Part shown: positions 21,937 through 29,313 of the stretch, in pieces
Layout of the letters: every line of letters starts with the position of its first letter
Numbering within the stretch: position 1 is the stretch's first letter
NCBI GenBank assembly: GCA_050874905.1
Contig: JBNMLP010000025.1
Coordinates: forward strand, 1-31,987
Length of the DNA stretch: 31,987 nt
Source of the DNA: NC2004 sp050874905
Lineage (GTDB): Bacteria; Bacillota; Clostridia; Lachnospirales; Lachnospiraceae
Direction: 5' to 3'
The notes under the pieces: generated by a model
The model's input: the letters and a program-made list of their open reading frames with translations, nothing else
What the model was told of the DNA's origin: nothing
Databases searched by the model: none
Program-made: the position numbers and the translations under genes

Positions 21937-24162
21937 ATGGCAGGTAAAAAGAAGAAAAAGTTCTGGCTCTTAACCAGAGTATTTCAGATCTTTTTTATCC
22001 TAGTGTTCATGGCGTGTGTGTGTGCGGCTGTTATTGTTTATATGAAATATGGCAAGACCGTGCTGACACTGTATGCGTCCTCACAAAAGATTGTGGAACA
22101 ATCAACAGAGAAGGATTTCCAATCTGCGGAGACCAGTCTGGTCTATGATGCAAAGGGAGATCTGATGAAGACGTTAAAGCGGGAAAAAGATGTATATTAT
22201 CTGGATTCAGCGTCCATACCAGATACAGTAAAGGATGCACTCATCAGTATTGAGGATAAGAAGTTTTATCAGCACAATGGAATTGATGTCAAGCGTATAG
22301 CCGGATCTCTGGTCGCAAATATGCGTTCCAACGGGATTTCTCAAGGTGGTTCCACGATTACCCAGCAGCTTGTAAAGCTTGTATATTTATCAAATGAGCG
22401 TTCCTATGTGCGTAAGATCCGGGAGGCATTTATTTCCATCGGTATTGAGAAGAAGTACAGCAAGGACAAGATTTTAGAATACTACATAAATAATATTTAT
22501 TTTGGTAATGGATATTATGGTATTCAGGCAGCAGCAAATGGATATTTCCGGAAGTCGGTCAGCTCTTTAAGCTTGTCGCAGATCGCATTTTTGTGTGCGA
22601 TCCCGAATGGTCCGACAGAATTTGATCCATATAAAAATAAGGACAATACGTTAAAACGTCGGGATCTGATCTTAAAAGAAATGCTGAGTGACGGCGTGAT
22701 CACGCAGGATCAGTACGATGAAGCAATTCAGGAAAAGATCAAGGTCAGAAAACCAAAGAAGTCCAAGATCAACAGTGTCGATTCTTTTGTGATCGAATGC
22801 GCGACGAAGGCATTGATGAAGCAGCAGGGCTTTACTTTTAAGTACAGCTTTGACAGTGATGCAGACCGGGAAGCCTATGACAAGCAGTATGCCCAGGCAT
22901 ATGATTCCTGCGAGGCAATGCTTTATACGGGTGGATACCGTATTTATACTTCCATCGATCAGGAAAAACAGCAGTTACTGCAGGCATCCATCGACGAGAA
23001 TCTGAAGAATTATACCGAGGTCAGTGATGAGGGCTATTACACGTTACAGTCTTCAGCTACCTGTATTGATAATAGCTCTGGTCGTGTGGTTGCGATCGTT
23101 GGTGGAAGAAGTCAGGATAATGTAGAAGGATTTTCTTTAAACAGAGCATTCCAGAGTTATCGTCAACCGGGTAGTTCCATTAAGCCGCTGATCGTTTATA
23201 CACCGGCACTGGAGCGAGGCTACACGGCAGATTCCATTGTATCGGATACACCGATCAAGGATGAGAAGGATGCACCGAAAAACTCCGGCAATTCCTACTC
23301 CGGAAGGATCACGTTAAGAAAAGCGGTAGAGAGATCCAGAAACGTAGTGGCATGGCGCATTTTCAAAGAGATCACGCCGCAGGTGGGATTAAGTTATTTA
23401 AAGGAAATGCATTATGCCAAGATCATGGATTCTGATTATGTGCTGGCAGCAGCCGTAGGTGGTTTTACTTACGGATCTAATACGATGGAAATGGCATCCG
23501 GTTTTGGAACACTGGCAAATGAAGGAGAATATAGAGAACCAACTTGTATTGTGTCGATCACAGATTCCAATGGGGACATTGTTGTATCAGACGAAGTGGA
23601 AAGCAGCAAGGTATATGATCGTAACGCTGCACTGGAAATGGTAGACATCTTAAAGGGTGTATTACGTTATGGTACTGGTGCCGGACTTGCGATCAAGAAC
23701 AATATGCCATGTGCCGGTAAGACAGGTACTACCGATGATAACAAAGACGGATGGTTCTGTGGATTTACGAAGTATTATACAACGAGTGTATGGGTAGGCT
23801 ACGATACACCACGAAGCATGCCGGGATTATTCGGTGGAACGTATCCGGGTCGTATCTGGAAGACGTATATGGATCAGATCCATGAAGGACTTGCGGTAAG
23901 CGACTGGGATAAATACGAAACGGACAGCAAGGGAAAAGACAACACGGAAGAGTTTGATGCAACGACCGAAGAAAAGAAGGAAAAGACCACAGAGAAAACG
24001 ACCAAAGAAGAAGTAACGACGGAAAAGGTGGATGATAATCTGCAGGAAGCAACGGAAGCTCCGATCGTAACGGAAGCTCCTGTAACAGAAGCTCCTGTAA
24101 CGGAGGCACCGGTTACCGAAGCACCGGTTACTGAGGCACCAGTGGAAACACCTGTACAATAA
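21937..24162 (+). CDS. Class A penicillin-binding protein (PBP1A type)
   Basis: A 741-residue bifunctional peptidoglycan synthase with a short basic cytoplasmic end (MAGKKKKKFW) and one membrane segment (residues ~15-40). The glycosyltransferase domain shows IEDKKFYQHNGID (catalytic Glu106), GGSTITQQLVKL, RKIREAFISIGIEKKYSKDKILEYYINNIYFG and GNGYYGIQAAANGYF. The transpeptidase domain has RQPGSSIKPL (nucleophile Ser413, Lys416), the SxN triad RSRN (467-469) and AGKTGTT (Lys595). It forms glycan strands and cross-links them outside the membrane. The C-terminus is a Glu/Thr/Lys stretch and then about five VTEAP repeats, probably a disordered wall-spanning tail. AGAGGTGAC supports the start. The gene stands alone with its own promoter and terminator. 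The order of domains and size fit PBP1A/PonA. Confidence 0.95.
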   Translation: MAGKKKKKFWLLTRVFQIFFILVFMACVCAAVIVYMKYGKTVLTLYASSQKIVEQSTEKDFQSAETSLVYDAKGDLMKTLKREKDVYYLDSASIPDTVKDALISIEDKKFYQHNGIDVKRIAGSLVANMRSNGISQGGSTITQQLVKLVYLSNERSYVRKIREAFISIGIEKKYSKDKILEYYINNIYFGNGYYGIQAAANGYFRKSVSSLSLSQIAFLCAIPNGPTEFDPYKNKDNTLKRRDLILKEMLSDGVITQDQYDEAIQEKIKVRKPKKSKINSVDSFVIECATKALMKQQGFTFKYSFDSDADREAYDKQYAQAYDSCEAMLYTGGYRIYTSIDQEKQQLLQASIDENLKNYTEVSDEGYYTLQSSATCIDNSSGRVVAIVGGRSQDNVEGFSLNRAFQSYRQPGSSIKPLIVYTPALERGYTADSIVSDTPIKDEKDAPKNSGNSYSGRITLRKAVERSRNVVAWRIFKEITPQVGLSYLKEMHYAKIMDSDYVLAAAVGGFTYGSNTMEMASGFGTLANEGEYREPTCIVSITDSNGDIVVSDEVESSKVYDRNAALEMVDILKGVLRYGTGAGLAIKNNMPCAGKTGTTDDNKDGWFCGFTKYYTTSVWVGYDTPRSMPGLFGGTYPGRIWKTYMDQIHEGLAVSDWDKYETDSKGKDNTEEFDATTEEKKEKTTEKTTKEEVTTEKVDDNLQEATEAPIVTEAPVTEAPVTEAPVTEAPVTEAPVETPVQ
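24067..24141 (+). repeat. Five tandem 15-bp repeats encoding VTEAP
   Basis: Five consecutive 15-base units encode VTEAP near the end of the penicillin-binding protein. The first units share the form GTAACGGAAGCTCCT; later units differ mainly at third codon positions, showing that protein sequence rather than DNA identity is kept. Unit number may vary by slippage between strains. Confidence 0.85.
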
Positions 24163-24165
24163 AAT

Positions 24166-24208
24166 AAAAATGAACTGTTGTAGTATCAGTTACAACAGTT
24201 CATTTTTT
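24166..24208. terminator. Bidirectional terminator
   Basis: A perfect 17-bp stem (24166-24182 with 24191-24207, eight-base loop) flanked by A- and T-runs. It serves the penicillin-binding protein gene on the plus strand and overlaps the 3' end of the converging acetyltransferase gene. Confidence 0.85.
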
Positions 24209-24762
24209 ATTCTGGCATATCGTTCGTGATCCTCAAAACGGTGGTTTACTTCAATGCTTTTCCGGTCACATCCTTCATAGGAAAAGGAAAGTGCTTTGAT
24301 CAAATGGATGGAGCGCACATTGTTTGGCATAATGTAGGCTTCGAGCCGGTGAAGGCTGAGATCATAAAAGGCGATCGAGATCAGTTGATCCAGGGCTTCT
24401 TTGGCATAGCCCATGCCCCAGTGGTCATGATCGAATTTGTAACCGAGCATGCCGCTTTTAAAACCGCCCATGCGGATGTTTGAGATGCTGATACTTCCGA
24501 TGATCGGAGCAGTGGAAGCATCGTGTAAATATGCCTCTTTTTCATAGACGTAAAAACGGATGATATGTTTTCTTAAAAGCTCCTGATATTCTACCTTTAA
24601 TGTGGCCTGATGAAAGGCTTTGGTGTAGAAATGGTCGGGTCTGGTCAGCTCAAAGGCATCAAAATAAGGTTTATTCTTTTTGTAAAAGGCAAGAACCTTG
24701 TCGGCTGCCTGTTCCTGTTCGATGCGAAGGACGAGCCGGTCGGTCAGATATTGAAAATTCAT
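24190..24762 (-). CDS. GNAT acetyltransferase, RimJ/RimL type
   Basis: A 190-residue protein of the Acetyltransf_3 group, which transfers acetyl from acetyl-CoA to amino groups. Pattern: FQYLTDRLVLR at the N-terminus (the family's LxTERLxLR), IIGSISISNI, GMLGYKFDHDHWGMGYAKEAL (acetyl-CoA loop, family consensus GYxxxxxxWGxGYAxEA), LHRLEAYIMPNNVRSIHLIKALSFSYEG (family: RIxAxxxxxNxxSxxxxEKxGF). These are typical of enzymes that modify ribosomal protein N-termini or small amines; the actual substrate is unknown. The start at 24762 follows AAAAAGGAG by seven bases; an in-frame ATG at 24780 overlaps that site. The last codons overlap the bidirectional terminator. Confidence 0.85.
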   Translation of the reverse strand: MNFQYLTDRLVLRIEQEQAADKVLAFYKKNKPYFDAFELTRPDHFYTKAFHQATLKVEYQELLRKHIIRFYVYEKEAYLHDASTAPIIGSISISNIRMGGFKSGMLGYKFDHDHWGMGYAKEALDQLISIAFYDLSLHRLEAYIMPNNVRSIHLIKALSFSYEGCDRKSIEVNHRFEDHERYARIKNELL

Positions 24763-24846
24763 AGTATGCTCCTTTTTCAAGGGTATGATGTCAAATTCAT
24801 GATCAAGAATGATTATAACACAAGTATATCACAGGAGGGTATTGTC

Positions 24847-25335
24847 ATGTACCAGCAGGAAGAAAAATATATGAAAGAAGCGATCCGCCAGGCAAAAAAG
24901 GCGGCGAAAATGGGGGATGTTCCGATCGGCTGTGTGATCGTATATGATGGTGAGATCATTGCCCGTGCCTACAATCGCAGAAATAAGGATAAGACAACAC
25001 TGGCACATGCAGAGCTTCTAGCGATCAAAAAGGCGAGTAAGGTCTTAGGGGACTGGCGGCTGGAGGACTGTGTGATGTATGTGACATTAGAGCCTTGTCA
25101 AATGTGCGCCGGTGCGATCGTACAGGCACGTATGAAACGGGTCGTGGCAGGCACGATGAATCCCAAAGCAGGGTGTGCCGGATCGATCCTTGATCTATTG
25201 CATGTGCAGGCATTTAACCATCAGGTGGAATTTGAACAGGGAATGTTGAAAGAAACGTGTGCTAAAATGCTTTCTGATTTCTTTTGCGAGCTTCGTAATA
25301 AGAAGCGCAAGGAGAAAGAAAAAACTTTGGAATAA
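24847..25335 (+). CDS. tadA: tRNA-specific adenosine deaminase
   Basis: A 162-residue zinc deaminase that converts A34 to inosine in tRNA-Arg(ACG). Seen motifs are HAE (TTLAHAELLAI, zinc His54, catalytic Glu56) and PCxxC (LEPCQMCAGAIVQAR, Cys84 and Cys87). Also typical are MGDVPIGCVIVYDGEIIARAYNRR near the N-terminus and AGTMNPKAGCAGSILDLL (family: xDxKxGAxGSxxxL). The C-terminal segment KMLSDFFCELRNKKRKEKE is typical as well. An upstream in-frame extension to 24610 overlaps the divergent acetyltransferase gene and is rejected because AGGAGGG lies eight bases before the ATG at 24847. The minus-strand SRP RNA gene converges on it, as is common: tadA is often near the SRP RNA gene in Firmicutes. 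Confidence 0.95.
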   Translation: MYQQEEKYMKEAIRQAKKAAKMGDVPIGCVIVYDGEIIARAYNRRNKDKTTLAHAELLAIKKASKVLGDWRLEDCVMYVTLEPCQMCAGAIVQARMKRVVAGTMNPKAGCAGSILDLLHVQAFNHQVEFEQGMLKETCAKMLSDFFCELRNKKRKEKEKTLE

Positions 25336-25339
25336 TTAA

Positions 25340-25604
25340 AAAACCACGCGGTCTGCGTTGAGAATCCAAAAGAAGTGAAAGCGTTACCTTGGTAGTTAGC
25401 TCAGTTCAGGCACCCTCACGGCACATAGGAGTACTGCTTAAGGCTGCTTGGTTCCCCACCTGACCTGGTTCACAGGTCCTATTGCGTAAGACCTGAACGT
25501 CAACACTACTTGCCAAGGGCAGCCAGTCACGTGGTTACCCGAAACAAACCATCACCCCGCTATAGCATGCGGCAAAGGACATCGCTACTGCCCCGGTTGC
25601 GTGG
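25340..25604 (-). ncRNA. ffs: Signal recognition particle RNA, large bacterial (Alu-containing) type
   Basis: Read on the minus strand, the sequence has the domain IV hairpin that binds Ffh: CCAGGTCAGGTGGGGAACCA then AGCAGCC. This is close to the family GGUCAGG...GGAA...AGCAGCC. The 5' part has TTTGCCGCATGCTATAGCGG followed by GGTGATGG, resembling the Alu domain of Bacillus scRNA. Long-range pairings support helix 5: CCTTGG with CCAAGG, and GTTCAGG with CCTGAAC. The later TGCCGTGAGGGTGCCTGA is also typical. The expected length is ~265 bases from the promoter-derived start (~25604) to the T-run at 25338-25343, close to the 271 bases of Bacillus scRNA. Ends are estimates. The 3' end has a short hairpin (ACGC/GCGT) and six T, so it carries its own terminator. 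It scaffolds the particle that targets membrane proteins. Confidence 0.92.
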
Positions 25605-25610
25605 ACTTTC

Positions 25611-25639
25611 ATTATATCGAATATTTTGGATGGTGTCAA
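25611..25639 (-). promoter_or_regulatory. Consensus promoter of the SRP RNA
   Basis: On the minus strand, TTGACA (25634-25639), exactly 17 bases, TATAAT (25611-25616). Both boxes are perfect, as expected for a highly expressed stable RNA. Confidence 0.9.
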
Positions 25640-25760
25640 CCAGGGGATGTTTGTTGAGAATGTTAATTTTGTGTTAAATTGGTGGATATTTTTTGGTAAA
25701 AGTGTTAGAATGAATTCGTATAACAAAAAAGGTTATTTGGATAAAAGCGGGGTGTTTGTT

Positions 25761-26399
25761 ATGGATTATCCACAGGTGAAAGACGAATTAGTTGAGTTTA
25801 ACAAATTGGTTTTTTTATACAATGCAGCGATCAAGGAGATGAAGCTCCGGCTGGAAACGCTTCGTGATGAGTATAAGTTTCTGCATCAGTATGATCCGGT
25901 CTTTGAGGTACGTTCCAGACTGAAGACGATCGACAGCATTACAGCAAAGCTCACCAAACAGAGCAAGGAGATTACAGTTCAGAATATAGAGAAATATGTA
26001 GATGATGTCGCAGGAGTCCGCATTTGCTGTCATTATTCTACGGATATTTACCGGATCGTAGATATATTAAGTACGCAGAAGGATATCGAGGTATTAAACA
26101 GTAAGGATTATATGACGGATGCAAAAACAAGCGGATATCGTGCCTATCATATGATCGTGACGATCCCGGTACATCTGGCAGAGCGGACGGTTCCGGTAAA
26201 AGTAGAGCTGCAGCTTCGCACGACGGCATTACATTCCTGGGCTATGGTGGAAGAGGTGCTTGAAAATACCTATAGTGATTATCTTCCGGAGGAGTTGAGA
26301 AAGGACGTAAAAGAGTGCGCTGACATGCTTTATGCAGCAGATAAACGCATGGTTCGCATTCAGGACGAGATATCTCAATACAAAAAAGAGAGACAGTAA
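25761..26399 (+). CDS. Small alarmone synthetase (RelA/SpoT synthetase domain only)
   Basis: A 212-residue GTP pyrophosphokinase that makes (p)ppGpp from ATP and GDP/GTP. It consists of only the synthetase domain, flanked by helices. Motifs: RSRLKTIDSITAKLTKQ (substrate Arg/Lys region), YVDDVAGVRICCHYSTDIYRIVD (catalytic Asp), KTSGYRAYHMIVTIP (G-loop Tyr) and VKVELQLRTTALHSWAMVEEVLE (conserved Glu and His). No hydrolase, TGS or ACT domain is present, so it belongs to the small alarmone synthetases such as RelP/RelQ (YwaC/YjbM). The start at 25761 follows GGGGTG; the frame extends upstream through the SRP promoter without a site. An HD-domain gene follows after 19 bases, probably in the same operon. 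Confidence 0.9.
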   Translation: MDYPQVKDELVEFNKLVFLYNAAIKEMKLRLETLRDEYKFLHQYDPVFEVRSRLKTIDSITAKLTKQSKEITVQNIEKYVDDVAGVRICCHYSTDIYRIVDILSTQKDIEVLNSKDYMTDAKTSGYRAYHMIVTIPVHLAERTVPVKVELQLRTTALHSWAMVEEVLENTYSDYLPEELRKDVKECADMLYAADKRMVRIQDEISQYKKERQ

Positions 26400-26418
26400 T
26401 TTAGGAGAGTTTCATATT

Positions 26419-27024
26419 ATGATGAATTATACGACAATAATACAATATGTGAAGGAACAGACGTCCAACAATAACCGTCCTTCCAAATATCCGTTCCGGG
26501 ATCGTTTTGAGCATACGATGCGTGTGTACCGATGGGCGATCAAATTACAGAGCAAGCTGGGCGGGGATATCGAGATCATTTCATTGGCGGCATTGCTTCA
26601 TGATATTGGCTGGGATGAGAACGAGGAGATACCACATGGGGATATCGGTTCCCAGATGGCAGCCGATTTTCTTGTGGAGATGGATTATGATCCGAGAAAG
26701 ATCGGGCGTATCTGCGAGATCATCAGACGACATGAGGATCAGGACACGACGGATGAGCTGTCGTTAGAGTGTCAGATTGTTATGGATGCAGATCTTTTGG
26801 ACGAGCTTGGTGCGATTGGTGTGTTGTGGGATGCGATGGCGACCGCTACGACACTGGGAGATGAGGCTTCCTATAAGAAGGCCTATGCAAGAATCCGTCA
26901 GTTTTATAAGATCAATATGCCGAAGCGTTCCAGAGCCAAAACCGCAGAAGGAAAGCGGGAATATCAAAAGAGAATGGATTTTGTGCAGAGCTTTATTGCA
27001 GAGCTTGAACGGGAATTGTTTTAA
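26419..27024 (+). CDS. HD-domain phosphohydrolase-like protein
   Basis: A 201-residue protein with the metal-binding HD signature: FRDRFEHTMRVYRWA (His32), LAALLHDIGWDE (His61-Asp62), IIRRHEDQD (third His) and CQIVMDADLLDELG (final Asp). HD proteins of this size usually hydrolyse nucleotides or phosphate esters; the substrate is unknown. The C-terminal third is helical and basic (KRSRAKTAEGKREYQKRMDFV). It lies 19 bases after the small alarmone synthetase gene and before a clear terminator, so the two form a pair. Degradation of an alarmone or a related nucleotide is an attractive inference, but the HDxxED motif of true (p)ppGpp hydrolases is not seen. The start follows AGGAG; two adjacent ATG codons (26419, 26422) are possible. 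Confidence 0.82.
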   Translation: MMNYTTIIQYVKEQTSNNNRPSKYPFRDRFEHTMRVYRWAIKLQSKLGGDIEIISLAALLHDIGWDENEEIPHGDIGSQMAADFLVEMDYDPRKIGRICEIIRRHEDQDTTDELSLECQIVMDADLLDELGAIGVLWDAMATATTLGDEASYKKAYARIRQFYKINMPKRSRAKTAEGKREYQKRMDFVQSFIAELERELF

Positions 27025-27041
27025 GAATCATAAAAAGACAG

Positions 27042-27082
27042 AGCTAATGTGTAAATTTGAACTTTTATACATTAGCTTTTTT
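27042..27082 (+). terminator. Terminator after the HD gene
   Basis: A 9-bp stem AGCTAATGT/ACATTAGCT followed by six T, 17 bases after the stop codon. Confidence 0.8.
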
Positions 27083-27206
27083 GATATTGTAAAAGAATTT
27101 TGACAAGTAATTTCATGGATGTAAAGGCAGTTTGATAGATATTTGTGTTACATTATTGTATCTTGAGTATGCTTCATGTGAAGTAAAAAAATAAAGGTGG
27201 ATGAGA

Positions 27207-27872
27207 ATGATGGAAATAGGAAGTAAACTCAAAAAAGCACGTAATAAAAAAGGAATCACCCAGGAACAGGCAGCCGAGGTACTTGGTGTCAGCAGACAAA
27301 CGATTTCTAATTGGGAAAACAGCAAGTCATATCCAGATATTATTAGTGTGATAAAAATGAGTGATGTTTATTCTGTAAGTCTTGACCACCTTCTCAAGGA
27401 GGATGAATCAATGAAACAAACTTATCAGGAATTTTTAGAAGAAAGCACAAACACCGTAAAGGCTAAGAATAATCTTAGCAAAACAATAGTTATTGTAGCA
27501 TATCTTGTTGTATGGAATTTTTCGTTGCTGCTGCTTTTGAACATAACGGGTAGTATGATGGATACGTTAAGTATTGCGTTAAGATGGGTTATTTTCCCAT
27601 CATCACTATTTGCGGTGACGATAGTTATTGCCCGAAAAGGTTTTTTGGGAAAAGGGAAGTGGTTGTGTGTTATTATTGCTGCACTAATATTTTTAGCAAT
27701 CCCTCCTAGTGAAGTTCTAGTGTGGTATAATGAGAATGTTTTAACTGATATTTCATTAAAATTTCCTCGCATTACCTATATGATGGTAGGAATTTTGATT
27801 GCTATATGTGGTTTGGGTATTGGCACATCATGGAGAAAGTCGCTTTTGAAAAAGAAAGGAAATGATCAGTAG
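27207..27872 (+). CDS. XRE-family regulator fused to membrane segments
   Basis: A ~221-residue protein. Residues 1-65 are a Cro/C1-type helix-turn-helix (IGSKLKKARNKKGITQEQAAEVLGVSRQTISNWENSKSYPD) with the common SLDHLLKEDE ending. After a linker come about four hydrophobic stretches (IVIVAYLVVWNFSLLLLLNI, WVIFPSSLFAVTIVIA, WLCVIIAALIFLAIPP, MMVGILIAICGLGIGTSW), so it is a membrane-bound transcription factor. Such one-component regulators in Lachnospiraceae often control adjacent transporters or respond to envelope signals; the target here is unknown. ATG codons at 27201, 27207 and 27210 compete; 27207 is six bases from AAAGGTGG. The next 90 bases up to the toxin promoter hold nothing recognisable. 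Confidence 0.82.
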   Translation: MMEIGSKLKKARNKKGITQEQAAEVLGVSRQTISNWENSKSYPDIISVIKMSDVYSVSLDHLLKEDESMKQTYQEFLEESTNTVKAKNNLSKTIVIVAYLVVWNFSLLLLLNITGSMMDTLSIALRWVIFPSSLFAVTIVIARKGFLGKGKWLCVIIAALIFLAIPPSEVLVWYNENVLTDISLKFPRITYMMVGILIAICGLGIGTSWRKSLLKKKGNDQ

Positions 27873-27964
27873 TGGATATTGAAACATACGATGAGGATAT
27901 CATATCGTGTATACCTATCCGGATCGGGATTGTTTTCTCTATATGTTAGATTTATGAAGTTATA

Positions 27965-27993
27965 TTGACACCCTATAATATAGGGTGTAATAT
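27965..27993 (+). promoter_or_regulatory. Toxin-antitoxin promoter with palindromic operator
   Basis: TTGACA (27965-27970), 17 bases, TAATAT (27988-27993). A perfect palindrome with ACACCCTATA half-sites (27968-27988, single central A) fills the spacer and overlaps both boxes. Repressor binding there would block RNA polymerase, the usual autoregulation by an antitoxin. Confidence 0.8.
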
Positions 27994-28019
27994 AATGAAA
28001 AGAGAAGGGGAAGATACAA

Positions 28020-28367
28020 ATGACTAGAACTTTTATAGAGGTACCTTTGTTCTCGAAAAGATGGAAAGAAATCGGACTTGGTGAGCATGAGTTACAAAAA
28101 TTGCAAATAATGTTACTTAAAGATCCTGAATCTGGTCCTGTTATGGAGGGGACAGGAGGAATTCGTAAAGTAAGATTTCCACTGAAAAATAGAGGAAAAA
28201 GTGGAAGTGTAAGAGTTTGTTACACAGATTTTGCTGAATATGAAGTTATATATTTAATTACAGCTTTTGAAAAGAAAGATCAGGAAAATCTTACAGATGA
28301 TGAAAAGGGTGTTTTAAAGAAATTGGTTAAAGCTTTAAAAGAGGAAGCATCTAAAAATAGGAGGTGA
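28020..28367 (+). CDS. RelE/HigB-type toxin
   Basis: A 115-residue protein of the RelE/HigB mRNA-interferase superfamily as found in HigBA/NadS-type modules. Typical parts are FSKRWKEIGLGEHELQKLQIMLLKDPESG, GGIRKVRFPLKNRGKSGSVRVCYTDF (the basic core that contacts RNA) and VIYLITAFEKKDQENLTDDEK (family: xxLLxxYxKxxxxDLtxxEk). Toxins of this family cut mRNA on the ribosome. It is translated first, followed after six bases by the antitoxin gene, the gene order of HigBA. The ATG is preceded by AGAAGGGGAAG. The shared promoter has a perfect palindrome. Catalytic residues cannot be assigned with certainty by eye. Confidence 0.85.
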   Translation: MTRTFIEVPLFSKRWKEIGLGEHELQKLQIMLLKDPESGPVMEGTGGIRKVRFPLKNRGKSGSVRVCYTDFAEYEVIYLITAFEKKDQENLTDDEKGVLKKLVKALKEEASKNRR

Positions 28368-28373
28368 TTTTCT

Positions 28374-28679
28374 ATGAGTTCATTATTTGATGATTTAAAA
28401 GAGGGACTTGAAGAAGCTATTGCATATGAAAAAGGAACCGGTAAAGCCGATGTAAAGACCTATATGATTTTACCTATTAAGGAATATAGCGGAAAGGAAA
28501 TAAGGGATATTAGAAAAAAAGCGGGAATGACTCAAAGTGTATTTGCTTCCTATATGGGAGTTTCAATCAAAACGGTAGAGGCATGGGAAGGAGGAAGAAC
28601 ACATCCAACGGGACCTGTGTTTAGGCTTTTAGACATTCTTTCAGAGAGTGATGAAATGGAGTACGTTATTGCTAAGTAA
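28374..28679 (+). CDS. HTH antitoxin (HigA/NadS type)
   Basis: A 101-residue protein with a C-terminal helix-turn-helix (KEIRDIRKKAGMTQSVFASYMGVSIKTVEAWEGGRTHPTGPVFRLL), the pattern of NadS/HigA antitoxins. Its N-terminal half (MSSLFDDLKEGLEEAIAYEKGTGK) is the family's usual start and probably binds the toxin. It would neutralise the HigB-like toxin and repress the operon at the palindrome 27968-27988. AGGAGGTGA lies before the ATG, inside the end of the toxin gene, so the antitoxin should be made efficiently. Confidence 0.88.
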   Translation: MSSLFDDLKEGLEEAIAYEKGTGKADVKTYMILPIKEYSGKEIRDIRKKAGMTQSVFASYMGVSIKTVEAWEGGRTHPTGPVFRLLDILSESDEMEYVIAK

Positions 28680-28744
28680 GGAAAATGGATAGCGTTCTGA
28701 TTTTTTGTTTGACTTTTTTTAAAACAACCAATATAATAATTTTC

Positions 28745-28794
28745 AAACGAGTAGCAAACTAGCGTAAATCCAGTTTTGCTTACTCGTTTTTTTT
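28745..28794 (+). terminator. Terminator after the toxin-antitoxin pair
   Basis: AAACGAGTAGCAAACT (28745-28760) pairs with 28772-28789 with two single-base bulges, followed by a run of eight T. Confidence 0.8.
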
Positions 28795-28817
28795 ATGTGA
28801 AAATGGAGGATCAGACA

Positions 28818-29149
28818 ATGGCAGAAAGTAATAAGATGAAGGAAATGCCGGTAAATAAGCTTATGGTACAGATGGGGATACCGATGATCTTATCTATGGC
28901 ATTGGTCCTTTTCCGGAAATGGGTGTAGAGGGAGCTGCCTATGCAACGGTGATCTCTCTGCTCAGACAGCTTGTGCTCATCTTACCACTGGCAGGTATCT
29001 TTTCCGTTTTTGTAAAAAACGGACAAATGGGAGTTTCCCTGATCTGGTGGGCATTTCCGATCACGGAGTTGGCAGCATGTGTAGTTGGCTATGTATTTTT
29101 AAAGCGGATCAATAAAAATACGGTGGATAAGCTGGAAAAAAGTTGTTAA
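28818..29149 (+). pseudogene. MATE-family efflux gene with large internal deletion
   Basis: The start (ATG at 28818, with TGGAGG upstream) gives MAESNKMKEMPVNKLMVQMG then IPMILSMA, the typical N-terminus of a MATE drug/sodium antiporter. The frame then runs into LVLFRKWV and a stop at 28926-28928. In the next frame, from about 28900, the C-terminal MATE sequence continues: GPFPEMGVEGAAYATVISLL, then RQLVLILPLAG, FPITELAACVVGYVFLKRIN and a stop at 29149. About 300 or more residues of a normal ~450-residue transporter are missing, and the joint is out of frame. The upstream ribosome site and the end are intact, so this is a single internal deletion. It cannot make a transporter. Confidence 0.85.
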
Positions 29150-29236
29150 ATGAAGGAGATCTTTTTAACGTAAAATCCAGATGCGTTACTTTTGTTTACC
29201 TTCCTTGATTTGTGCAATAATATTTTGTGGAAGCAA

Positions 29237-29295
29237 TTGAATTTTTTTATAAAATCCGTATAATAGAGGAAGATAATGCGTAAGATAATACGCAT
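29237..29295 (+). promoter_or_regulatory. Promoter and operator-like palindrome of the Fic gene
   Basis: TTGAAT (29237-29242), 16 bases, TATAAT (29259-29264). The palindrome ATGCGTA/TACGCAT (29276-29282 and 29289-29295, six-base spacer) lies just after the expected transcription start, so it could be a repressor site or an mRNA hairpin. Confidence 0.6.
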
Positions 29296-29313
29296 GATAA
29301 TGGAGGTGCCTGC

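Noticed and set aside
24067..24141. Short CRISPR-like array
   Set aside because: Units are contiguous 15-mers without spacers, in frame and encoding VTEAP.
24610..24846. Extended N-terminus of TadA
   Set aside because: Overlaps the divergent acetyltransferase gene and has no similarity to deaminases; AGGAGGG precedes the ATG at 24847.
25535..25726. 63-codon minus-strand frame
   Set aside because: It overlaps the SRP RNA 5' part and its perfect promoter; explained by the RNA gene.
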